From: Onthophagus taurus
Taxonomy: Eukaryota; Arthropoda; Insecta; Coleoptera; Scarabaeidae
Direction: 5' to 3'
Length of the DNA stretch: 64,000 bases
NCBI RefSeq assembly: GCF_036711975.1
Contig: NC_091975.1
Location: 2,358,501 to 2,422,500, forward strand
Under the pieces are notes generated by a model. The model ran no database searches. It was not told the origin of the DNA and worked only from the letters and a program-made list of their open reading frames with translations. The position numbers and the translations under genes were made by a program. Positions within the stretch are counted from its first letter, which is position 1; every line of letters starts with the position of its first letter. Below, piece after piece: positions 45,701 through 55,621 of this stretch.

Positions 45701-48525
45701 TCGATTTATAATGTTTTTTTGCATGACGATTCTGGTGGTTATATTTTAAACAATTTATTTATTAAGGATTATATTGTTTATATTTCGAAATGGAATCAAA
45801 ACGAATGGGAAAAAATCGTTGTTGAGGTCCAAAATTTAACGATAAACCGATCAGATTTAGGTATGAATTTAATTGAATTGGAAGGAAGTTGTTTAAATAA
45901 TCTGGAAGAGTCGTTTAAAAACATTAAAATTAACGAATATGATTCTGATGATGATTCGAGTAGCGATTCTTCAGAAGATTCATCTTTAAGTGAAGATGAA
46001 TTGAGTGAATCTTAATTGGTTTGTGTTGAAATAAAATTTTTTATGTGAATTTTGTTTTTTAAAACTCACCTACTGTTGTGTATCTCACAAATGTTTCCTT
46101 ATTTTCAATCATCGCATCAACAGCTAATTTCTCACAATATTGAGCTGTGATTATAGCAATTGTTGGTTGTTTCGCACTAACCATCGTTGGCATTTGCTTA
46201 ACAACTGTTACTTGAACATCCATCGATTGTTGACGAGTAAAAGCACCATGATCCATGGCTTTAACAAGTCCTTTTGATTGCAATTCAGCCAAATGATGTG
46301 ATACTTCCTCTTCATCCCAATTATTATCTCTTAAAAATTTAAAAGAATATAATATAATTTAAAAATGAATTGTTGTAAAATTACTTTGAGATATCTTGAA
46401 TTGTTATTGGATTTGGGTAAGCCGATTCGATGAGTTCTAAAACTTTCTCTTTTGATAGTAAAACAACGTTTCCTAAAGAATTTTCATCTGCTGAAACTAA
46501 AAATTTAACTAAATTAGATTAATATTTTTATTGAAATGTTACATAAATAAATCATGCGTTTTTCCCATAAAATAAGAAAAAAATTGATTTGGTGAAAAAT
46601 GATTGCTTAATTAATTTTTGCTACGAAAATTGTGCTTATCCCAAGATTAGTGAGTGTTAATTAATTTTTTTAATGATCCCAAAGGTACAAACACCAACTA
46701 AAAAGGCTACAAAGTGTTAATAAAAGGAAAAAATACACGTCGTTAGCACGAAAAATATAAGGTGTGGAAAATGATTGAATTAATTTAAGATGCGAATAAA
46801 AATTAAATCAGTTAAGAAGTCTGGAGATTAAAACAACATTTTGGTTTTTATGTTTTTTGTAATCTTTTTATAACATGAATTTAGAGTTTGCATTTGTGTG
46901 CTTGGGAGAAATGTTTTCAAAGAGTACATCAAACTGCAAGTTATTATGAAGACTAAAATGCCACAAAAGCCATGATGAACGTGATGGTAAGAAGGATTTA
47001 CCAATTCTGATAAAAATCTTAATAAAAATCTCATAAAGGAATAAAGAAAAGTAACCAATTTCAAACTGCAAGAACTTTTGAACGAATTGTTTCATTTGAA
47101 TAAATTTTTTTTATTTGAAAGGTCTGCCCTTTGCCACTATTTCTGTAGGTGCCTCCCCATTTTGGAGCTCTTCAATTTCAGTAATAGTGAATAACGCTAA
47201 TGCGTGTTTTCTTCCTACACTTTGAAGCTTGCTGTGGGGTGCTCCGACAAAAGAAATGAATTTTAAACATAAGGAAACTTGGACAATGTTAGGCAGGAGT
47301 AGTAAAGCTCTTATAGAGGAGATAATAATAATAACAAAAAATAGACGAAGAAAGAATACCAAAGAGAAGGCAACCAAAAGGAAGAAGAAGGGGGGTAGAC
47401 TTGCTATTTTGATTATGACCTAACGATAAGCTTCTTATACCATGATAACTAAAGTTAAGAAACCTTGTGTTAATAAAAAGTGTGATTGAAATTTTATATC
47501 AACCTGAAGCTTCCCATAAGAAAATTTCTCCACTAGTTTTCTATATAAGAGAGGGTTAAGGAATAATATCCTTTTCCTACACTTAATTATATGATCAGAT
47601 AACTGTAGAGGTCCAAATAAAAACTCTGCTTTCTTGTTGATCAAAACGTTTTGTTGAGATATAATCAAAATATGAGCAAAAGAAATGTTTGAATGAATTT
47701 TTGATCATTGAAATTAAATACTTTCAATCAACACAGTTTAATTTTTTATTCGCGTCCAATATCAAATCAATCATTTCACCCCACCTCATAAAAAATTATT
47801 TAAATTATTTCAAGTGTTATTTACTACAACTTTATTTTTTTAATTTCTTTTTAATTAGAACCAAACCTGAAGAAGATAGGACGGTAGAAAGTTGTATATG
47901 AAGATAACCCGGTTTTGCTACAAAGAAAATTAAGAAGAATTCGAAGAAAAAAATTATCAGTGAGTTATTTTTTTAAATTTTAATATAATATGGGAAGAAA
48001 AATAAACTTACGTGGTCGATTTGGAACTGAGGCTTCTTCAAGCTGTTTCAACTCCACCTCCAATTTACTGATAGTCAAATAATCTTTTTGCATCAACTTC
48101 ATGATCTTTTTAATAAATCCAACGTAATCTCGAGGAAATTCTTGAGGGCTAACCAATTCTTTAAAAAAATCTTGAGCAACACTCGCCGTATCAGAATCGT
48201 TTTCATTGATATTTCCATTTAAATTGACGCCATTCATGTTTTCGTTTAAAATATTTCTAAACCAAAATCGTAAAGTTCGAGATTCTTGGGTGTGTTTACC
48301 AGTTTGGGCGCTTACTAAATAAACGCAAAAAACCAAAGAAAGTTTTGGTGGAATTGAGTTAGAATCGTTTGAAACTTCTTTATTAATAACAATTCCTGTA
48401 TGTTCACCACCGGCTACATGCATCTGATTAGTTTTTGTGATTTTTTTACGTTCAATTATTAAAGTGGTCGAGTTCGACGTTTTTCCTTTTGGTGTCATCA
48501 CAACTTGTTCTTCAATTTCAGCCAT
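42744..48525 (-). CDS. Winged-helix-like plus MTAN/nucleoside-phosphorylase-fold protein
   Basis: Exons in order: 48525-48012, 46496-46385, 46329-46070, 43903-43654, 43344-42744, giving 578 residues. The N-terminus (about 1-170) is unrecognised and has a coiled segment near its end. Residues about 186-243 look like a winged helix (ITIQDISKDNNWDEEEVSHHL). From about 263 on, the chain matches the PNP/UDP superfamily, closest to bacterial MTA/SAH nucleosidase. TIAIITAQYCEKL places Glu275 at the catalytic Glu12, VGVGGG is the phosphate-type loop, and FDSEF keeps the ribose-binding Glu (519). RGISDYKD keeps the catalytic Asp (543). An active nucleosidase is inferred; the Met of the usual EME motif is replaced by Ser. 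Activity, substrate and name are unknown to me. Intron 3 contains SHQ1 on the opposite strand. An acceptor (ATTAACAG) just before the ATG shows an upstream 5' UTR exon. Confidence 0.8.
43904..44719. other. Intron sequence upstream of SHQ1
   Basis: AT-rich DNA without a recognised element. It must contain the SHQ1 promoter, since that gene lies wholly in this intron. No TATA box stands out. Confidence 0.35.
44720..46015 (+). CDS. SHQ1: SHQ1, H/ACA ribonucleoprotein assembly factor
   Basis: A single uninterrupted frame of 431 residues. SHQ1 is the chaperone that holds dyskerin/NAP57 before H/ACA snoRNP assembly, in cytoplasm and nucleoplasm. The N-terminal CS domain (about 1-90) opens MIIPRFHLTQTDRTVTI and includes YHLRLKLPGNIVEN, as in human SHQ1. 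The SHQ1-specific domain follows: YGFGLRGG, FNFEHYAADLMDDAEI, YCRNSLIDILFAYCYDAR, the AFRRSLIYPIYRSF block and LNNLFIKDYIVYI. It ends in an acidic Ser/Asp/Glu tail (about 407-431). Vertebrate SHQ1 is longer, mainly in that tail. The gene is intronless and lies inside an intron of the minus-strand nucleosidase-like gene. Its AATAAA at 46,030 and stop codon lie just 54 nt from a host exon. Confidence 0.95.
   Translation: MIIPRFHLTQTDRTVTITIKAPFCNLDELDTSCDDNVFLFHCSPYHLRLKLPGNIVENAESKVSFNADTSEFILIYGKENVGEDFPNLELITSLLQSKVEVNEGGRKIEIIGDENGEKNAENWGGDKVEYGFGLRGGYDFRNLHNEFDIFKINPHEVKFEDRRILRMRKEQEDFNFEHYAADLMDDAEIREVCKLKCPWDDLKESEIKFSDEELDFMKDLLNIEFNLSDQQIVYCRNSLIDILFAYCYDARTTGFEKTCESHWTIINVSCSLSWFDSFLSPKDALVSAFRRSLIYPIYRSFFLCEQILVDLKKLLSLGEKFIIKCLISIYNVFLHDDSGGYILNNLFIKDYIVYISKWNQNEWEKIVVEVQNLTINRSDLGMNLIELEGSCLNNLEESFKNIKINEYDSDDDSSSDSSEDSSLSEDELSES
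46497..48011 (-). other. First coding-region intron of the nucleosidase-like gene
   Basis: AT-rich. Short frames on both strands around 46,830-47,670 show no domains. No repeat or nested gene was recognised. Confidence 0.35.
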
Positions 48526-50300
48526 TTCTGTTAATAAAAAGATTTATTATAAACTAGATCATGAACTAATTAATACAAAACTAGTTCAATGTCGAATAGG
48601 TGTTTAAAATACAGTTAGAAATGATCTCATTCGTCGTGACGTCGATTTTAATGAGTTTGATCTCGTCACGATGAGTGACGTCATTCTTCTCATAAAAATT
48701 CTAAGAAATCTTTTTTGTTGCAGACGAAACGAACTGGCTCCAGATGTAAATATAAACCGGGGGAATTCAAAAACATCCAAAAGAAAAGTTTTGAGTTGGA
48801 CTCTCAAAATAACATTTGCTACTCCGCAATTAAAAAGATTCGATTTTTCACTAAAAAAGGTTAGAGACCTAGAAAGACCTAGATTTGAGAGAAGGGTGGG
48901 TGTGACCCGATTTTGTATGAAACAGGAAGCAATTAACGATTACCATACAATAGATGATGGAAAATGATCGATGGTTTGTGAAAATCTTTTTTTTATTGGG
49001 AATATAGCGGAAATTGCAATTAAGGATAAATTGGTACTAATAAAATAAAATAAGAATATATATTTAAGCTCATTTAACGAATTAAATTAAATTAAATCCA
49101 ATAAGAAGCAGTTGAAAGAAACATTACATTATTTTGAACATAATTAGATTTGCATAAATAATTCTTAGTTTGAGTCATGAAGTTATTGCGTCATTTCTGA
49201 TTAACAATTTTATACAAAACAAATTTTTATCTGGAGTGAAAGGATTTTAGAAAACTTGATGATGGATTTACGTTTTATTGAGAAGAGAAATCGTATCAAA
49301 GATGATTTTCTATAAATAGTTCTTGTGGCTGTAAACAATTAAGCATTTTACATTTTTTATAACCGATTATCAACGGATTATAAATTATAAAAATAAATTT
49401 CTCAAGATAATGAGTAAATGATGAATTAATTAAAAAGTATTACATAATAATTATATTTAAAAAATAATTAACCACAACAAAAATAGCATCAACAACTATT
49501 TTACAACGTTATTGATAAAACTTTCAGAGTTTTACGATAATTACTTGACCTTATTTATTTTTATTATTATCAATAAATAACCGCAACATTCCAAGTAAAT
49601 CTACAAATATTGAAATTAATATAAAATTGTTTAATACATATTTTTTATCAACACACAGTACTTATTTAGGTTATGTTTTTATAATCTATTTAGAACGATT
49701 ACAAACCTCTTTAAATCTTCGCTTTTAGAACAAGAAAATTCGTTAAACTCGTCACTGAACCTCGATAAAAAAATGATGCAAACCAACAACACCAAGCATT
49801 CATTTGCGACTGAACCACAACGACCACAACTGAAGAGAAGATTGCTGTTATGAAAAGCTGACGTTTTGAATGGATGCACAACGCCCCACTCTAGGTTTAT
49901 GTTGAGTTTTTTTGTACCTATTCAGCGTTTTCTATGTATCATCAGGATGGAAAAAGGAACCTTATATGCAATGTTTATCACACAAACTCCTAAACAAAGC
50001 GAAATGGCAAAGAAAAAAATTAACATTAATTTTAATTGTTCAAAAACCTTTTTGTTTATTCCTAAGAAAACGTTAAAGTAATAAGATAGTTTGCAGTCAA
50101 TAATTATAATAAATAAAGCTGAGTTAAAATAAAATTATTTTGTAGATAAGCCAACTCATGAAGAGATCTGTAAATATTATAGAAATCTGTAATCTAAACC
50201 AATTTGAACCTTATTTTTATTAATTTTAAACATTTTCAGTTATTAACAAGAGAAAAATACAAATATGATACAAAAAGATAACAATTCTGGAATGCTGATC
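48526..50300. other. 5' region of the nucleosidase-like gene and intergenic DNA
   Basis: It contains the 5' leader intron and probably an upstream untranslated exon and promoter, none of which I can place. It is mostly AT-rich, with no other gene seen. Confidence 0.35.
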
Positions 50301-50319
50301 ACTATGATCCTGCTTTTCA

Positions 50320-50640
50320 TAGCTTGAAACGATGGAAATGAACTTTCCAAGAAGAGCATACAAAGTATCAAAACTGGAACATATCCCAAGTGAAGAAATT
50401 AGACAAGGAAGCTAATTTTGTCTTCTGCTAGTAGTATCTAGTCTTCTCAAATCAATATTTAGTCTTCGGCAAGCATAATCTTGTCTTCTGATAGCTTTTG
50501 GATATGTACCTTAACATAAAAGAAAAAGAGGTGAACCAAATACATCCTGGAATCAAGGGATTATTCAGACTATGACTAATCGAGGTTATTAGCCGTTGTG
50601 GGAAGTATCCACAATTTGATTTATATAATACACAAATCAA
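50320..50640. repeat. Dispersed element with internal 21-bp minisatellite, copy 1
   Basis: Flanking blocks GAAACGATGGAAAT...AACTTTCC and ATCCTGGAATCAAGGGAT...GACTATGACTAATC recur at 51,755-51,910. Between them at 50,419-50,495 lie about 3.5 units of a 21-bp repeat (AGTCTTCTCAAATCAATATTT type). The same 21-mer is tandem at 54,432-54,599. The element class is unknown and it is non-coding. Confidence 0.7.
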
Positions 50641-50865
50641 TTCGAACCTTATTTTTATTGATTTCAACCATTTACAATTATTTACAAAAAAAAAAATACA
50701 AATATGATACAAATACATAAACAATTCCGACAAACAATATCAATAAAAAAATGGCAAAACTATTTCGGCAAAATTCAACTTAAAATTTGCGAAAAAATTT
50801 TTAATTTTAATTTTTTTTTATTTAAACCAAGATTTCTTTATAATTTCTTTTCAAATTTCGAGTAA

Positions 50866-52777
50866 TTAACGTCCTCCACAGTGAGCCACCAAATCGTCAT
50901 CTTCGCAAGTTAAAGTAGCCGGATCGAAAGCTTTTCCTTTACCGCAAGCGATCAAACGAGGATGTCCATTAACACAAGTAATCAAACGATTGCAATCTCC
51001 CGGTACTGCAAATCTTGGGTAAGGCCAAAATTTCGCTGCTACACTGTTGTTGGGGATTTTCGTTGGACATTTAAAACCAATAACGGCTTAAAATATAAAG
51101 AAATCAGTACAAAAACATCAAAGAATATTAAAAATTACCTTCTGGATTACACTGTTCAAGAAGTAAATCGGGCCAATTACATCCATGAATTTTCTCGTCG
51201 TAAACTAATCCTGGTTCGCATTCTTGGGGAATTGGATCACCAAAGGTGCATTTAATGTAATGGGTTGAACATTCGGCGGAATATGGGTATAAACCAAATT
51301 GATATTCACATCCATGACTACTTATTGGGGTTACTAAAATTTGGTTTAATCAAAAAATTTATTTAAAAAAATTAAATAATCTTTTTTACAGTCCGCTTTA
51401 CGATGTCCACAGTCAACAGCCCAGTGATAATTACAATGGTGATGAACTGCTCCTTTACCATCGAACAACAATCCATTTTCGCAATGTTCAACCGTTAAGG
51501 TCCCGTTGGTACACAAGAAGAATAAGTTACAAGATTCTGGATGGGCGTAAGCTTGAACTCCGTGTTGTTCAGGACAACTTGGTGCATCTTGTACCAAAAC
51601 ACCAGCTTGTGCTAATTAATAATAAAATTAATTAAATATAATATACAAGAAGTATTAAGTAATTTCTTGACAACGTTAATTATTTATTGATTGTTGGTAA
51701 CGGAATTACTTGTACCAATTACCGATTTAGTTGGGTGGGAATGGAAACGCAGCATATAACTGGAAACGATGGAAATTAACTTTTCCAGAAGAGTATGTAA
51801 GGTATCAAGATTGCATAAAAGAAGAAGAGGTAGACGAAATAAATCCTGGAATCAAGGGATCAGGCAAACTATGACTAATCAAGTTTGTGGGAAGTATCAA
51901 TACAAAATTTGGTACAACTTAGGTAACATTTATTTGTTTCAGATTGAACACCATCTCTACTATTTCAATACGACTCGAATGGATACTTGACAGATCTCTT
52001 TTTCAAGATATACTGAGAGTACTTGGCCTGAATTAATCAGTAGACATTCCAAATCCAAATATTAACACGTTCAATTTAATAACACCAATTTTAAGTCATT
52101 GAGAGTATTTTGAGTAAATAAGAATTATTTGAAGAGTTAATCTTGGTATTATTGGTGAGTATAAATCAAATTGCACTAATTTTAGTATCCAACGCATCGA
52201 CAATTAGTTAAAAATTATTGAATTTAAACAAATTTATAAAACAAAGCATTAAGATTTAGATCTTAAACCTATTTTCAAGGTTTCAAACTCGTTATTACTA
52301 GTAATCGACAACTTTCAATATCATGTTACCCGATATGCAATGAGGCGAGGAAAGATTTTCTTCGCACAAAAATAACTTCCAAGACAATTTTACGACACTT
52401 TCTAAGATTGACTTAAAAATTGATTACGATTAGCACAATAGAAAAAAGAATTACCTTACTTAAGCATTTAGAACGAGTTTCATGCAACCAAAACGACTTT
52501 CGATTCGAATACGTTTTTTTAAAACTTCGTTGGACCGCACATATGGAACGATTACTTCTTATTTAACGTTTAAAAAGACAAGACGTAGTAGAAAAAAAAA
52601 GTTTAAATACCGTACGTTCACCTTATAACACAGTTACATGTGAAAATGTAAAAATTGTGTTTAACCAATTTTTTTTTAATTATCTTTTTGGAGTTATTTT
52701 ATTTCTAAGTATTTTTTGATTTATTTTTTCTTACCTATTGACAACACGAGGAAAAACACAAAACTCGAGGTTATCAT
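50866..52777 (-). CDS. CPAP3/obstructor-family cuticle protein with three chitin-binding domains (obst-E-like)
   Basis: Secreted chitin-binding protein of cuticle or tracheal matrix. Exons in order: 52777-52735, 51611-51390, 51333-51139, 51086-50866. They encode 226 residues. Exon 1 codes for a signal peptide (MITSSFVFFLVLSIAQA). Three CBM14/peritrophin-A domains follow, each with six cysteines: about 27-88 (CPEQHGVQAYAHPESCNLFF), about 96-150 (GCEYQFGLYP...CNWPDLLLEQC) and about 160-223 (KCPTKIP...CVNGHPRLIACGKG...CEDDDLVAHC). The WPDL...GFKCP and CVNGHPRL signatures recall obstructor-E, but I do not fix the subgroup. All introns keep the frame. It is next to and co-oriented with a second CPAP3 gene, as expected for a tandem family. 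Confidence 0.9.
51755..51910. repeat. Dispersed element, copy 2, lacking the minisatellite
   Basis: It lies in the first intron of the CPAP3 gene. It matches the flanks of copy 1 (GAAACGATGGAAATTAACTT, AATCCTGGAATCAAGGGAT, GTGGGAAGTATC), but the 21-bp tandem block is absent. Confidence 0.7.
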
Positions 52778-53638
52778 TGTGTTGGTCTTACTTCCAGACT
52801 GAACGATGTCGACCCACAACGCAAGACTTTCTACACAGAAGTGTGTTCTACTGTTTACCCTTCACCGTGTTTCTCATAGTTCGTGGCTTTAACTCCAAAA
52901 ATTTTATCATAGGTGTGGTCTTTTGCAAAAAATTCCTCCTTCAATTATGTTGTGTAATTTTAATTGTTTTTGATCTCCTTTTTCTCATAAAATGATGTAA
53001 TATATCATTAAGAAATATCCTTGATGGGAATAATCGATAAAAAAATAATTTTTTGGTTTCATAACGAGAATTATTTAAGAATCGATTTCATGGCTCATTA
53101 TTTGTGATAATTTCTTGTTATTTTCATATTAAGGTGTTTATTTGGCTGCCTAACTTTAAAAAAATCTGCATAAACTTGTTCAAATAATTTCTACACGTGT
53201 CATCAAAGAGAAAATGTTTCTTCTTTTCGATTTGTAGTGGGTGAAGATTTTTTAATGGATTAGAAAGTTTATCTGTCGATTTGAATGAAATCGTTTTTGC
53301 GGGATACAAAAAATTTCTCTTTGTTCTTGTATTAGATTTAATTCTAGATAAGGTAACAAAGGTAAATTACACATTTTGCGTTTTCTGTGTGTGCTAAATT
53401 ATGTCACACACTTCGTTTAATACTTTCACTGCTCCAGATTTGGTTGTAATATTGCAGAAATCCATTGTATAAGAATACGATTGGGTTCTAATTTTTTTTT
53501 GATCTAGTTTAGAAATCAAAATCTTATTTATTAAATCTTATTAAAATACAAAGTTAATTTTCCATATAAAACTTAAAATTATCCATCGAATATATAAATA
53601 TTTTAAATTATGGCTTTACCTTAATTTACCTTACAACC
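52778..53638. other. Intergenic region between the two CPAP3 genes
   Basis: It holds the promoter and 5' leader of the downstream (left) gene and the 3' UTR of the right gene. AT-rich, with no recognised element. Confidence 0.4.
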
Positions 53639-55621
53639 TTAATTTTTCTTTCCTTTGTAATAATTTTCACTAAAAAGAAAAAAAAATTATTTATTAAACA
53701 AATTAAGCAAATAATTTTACCATCCAGGGACATTTTCTGGTTCATCACAAGTATATCTCTCCTCATTATAAACTTTCCCCCCGGAACAAGACCCTCTTTG
53801 GGGCATTAACCCATTTCGGCAAATATAAAATTTCTGGCAATCGTCTGGATGTGGAAAAGTGGGATGTGGAAGTTTTCTTCCATCTGGGCCTTGAATTTCC
53901 TCATCTGGGCAAGTAAACCCATCATCTAAGGAATCTGCAAAAACAAAATCAATTTTAAAAGAATTTCGTCTTCACTTAAAGCTAATTTAACCTTTCTTTG
54001 ATTTACTACAATCTTTTCTATTCGTATCGGATAACCAAGCACAAGTACTTGCTATATCGTCATAAATCAGCCCAGGGGGGCAGGTTAATTCCACTGGAGT
54101 TCCTTCTACACAGTTGAAGAATTTGTTGCAAGCTAATGGATCCGTGTGACGATAATAACCGTTCGCTCTTGGACATCCTTTACTTGATTTGGCCTCTTCT
54201 GCAAAAATTTGTAAGGTTTGAAAATATAATAAAGTAAAATGAGAAAATTTTTATATAAAAAGGAGGTTTAAGTTTCTAAAGGTTCATGCTTTTCATTAAT
54301 ATAATACACTTAAGTACACTTAAAGGTAATTCGAATCAGATAAAAAATACTGGATGAAAGAAATTAGGAAAACGATTCTGTATCAAGTTATATGAATAAT
54401 ATCATCTGAAAGACTTTCGCAATCAGTATATAGTCTCCCGCCAACAATATCTACTCTTCTGTCAGCAATATCTAGTCTTTTACCATCAATATCTAGTCTT
54501 TGCCACCAATATGTAGTCTTCTGTCATCAATATCCAGTCTTTTGCAAACAACATTTAGTCTTTTGCAAGCATAATCTTGTCTTCTCATAGTAGTATCCAA
54601 TCCTGACTCCTTTTCTTGCATTTATCTAATCAGCCGTATCTAGTTTTTTGTCTATAATGAAATTTAAGTGAAATACCTAAGTAACTTGTTACTGTTTTCA
54701 ATTTAATACCTAAATGAGGCGTATTTTGAAACAACTTAATTAGTGAAAGGGAGGCTATGGCAGGTTTTGAAAAGGTTTCAAAGAGAAGAAGAGGAAAAAC
54801 TTTTAGCTTACGTAACGCTGTACGATCTCCACAATCAATATTAGCAGGAATATCACATCGTTCTTTATTCGGATCACTATCATCAAATACTAAACCATCG
54901 GGACAAAGCTTCACTTCTGCAATTCCTTTCGAACAAATGTAATAAAGGTCGCATTGAAAGGGATCAGGAAAATATCCGGTTCGATCTGGACAATTATTAC
55001 TATTTTGGCCGTTGATTCCTGCAAATTAACAAAAAAAAGTAACTTTATATTGACGCATTCCAAAGGAAGCATAACTTTTTAAGAAAGTTTCTAGTAAAAA
55101 TCGTTTTTATTACATAACACCTTAAAAGTAAAAGTTTTAAAATGTGAACAAAAAATTATATAAGAAAATAACCTTAATTAAGGTCAAGATTTCTTTAAAA
55201 CTTAATACATTTTGAAGTAATTTTTGTTGGTTTTTATCAGTTGTCGGTTGCAACATTTTAACATTATTCATGAAGAAACCGAGAAAGCACGAAATTGTTC
55301 TTTGCAATTTTGCAATCTCAATAAGAAGAAATGTCATGCTGAATGCGACCTCTTCGATTCCTCCATCTAGCTACGCTTAAAACTCTAGGTGGGTTAAGAA
55401 TCTTCATTTACCTTTCTAATTCTTTGGATAACAAAAAAAGAAAACATTTTAACACGAATTACAGGAAGATATCGAAGCGATAATAATTAACGATAATTAA
55501 AAACAAAAGTTACAAGATGTAAAAAATAATTTTTTGAAATTGATTAATATAAATTGAATAATCACTTACCGTTTAAAGAAAAAATTATAAAAAACACCAT
55601 AGATATTACTTCAACAGACAT
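53639..55621 (-). CDS. obst-A: CPAP3/obstructor-A-like cuticle protein with three chitin-binding domains
   Basis: Exons in order: 55621-55570, 55018-54812, 54198-53992, 53934-53721, 53669-53639, giving 236 residues. A signal peptide (MSVEVISMVFFIIFSLN) leads into three CBM14 domains. These are about 26-83 (LCPDGLVFDD...CDIPANIDCGDR), about 93-155 (GCPRANGYYRHTDPLACN) and about 168-228 (PHPDDCQKFYICRNG...CDEPENVPGC). The closest family pattern is obstructor-A (CPAP3-A), which organises chitin in the cuticle. Reading through the donor at 53,720 would end the protein at VPGW and lose the sixth cysteine. Splicing to the 31-nt last exon restores VPGCENYYKGKKN. One donor (exon 3) is the weaker GTTAAA. 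A 21-bp minisatellite lies in the second intron. Confidence 0.9.
54432..54599. repeat. 21-bp minisatellite, eight units
   Basis: Exactly 168 bp, or eight units of 21 bp of type AGTCTTCTGTCATCAATATCT. The period is constant, though units differ at several positions. It sits in intron 2 of the obst-A-like gene. The same 21-mer forms the core of the dispersed element at 50,320-50,640, and the neighbouring GAAATTAG words are also shared. Confidence 0.85.

Noticed and set aside
53717-53720. Stop codon directly after VPGW as the end of the obst-A-like protein
   Set aside because: It sits in a GT donor. Splicing to 53,669 restores the conserved cysteine and the usual family end.
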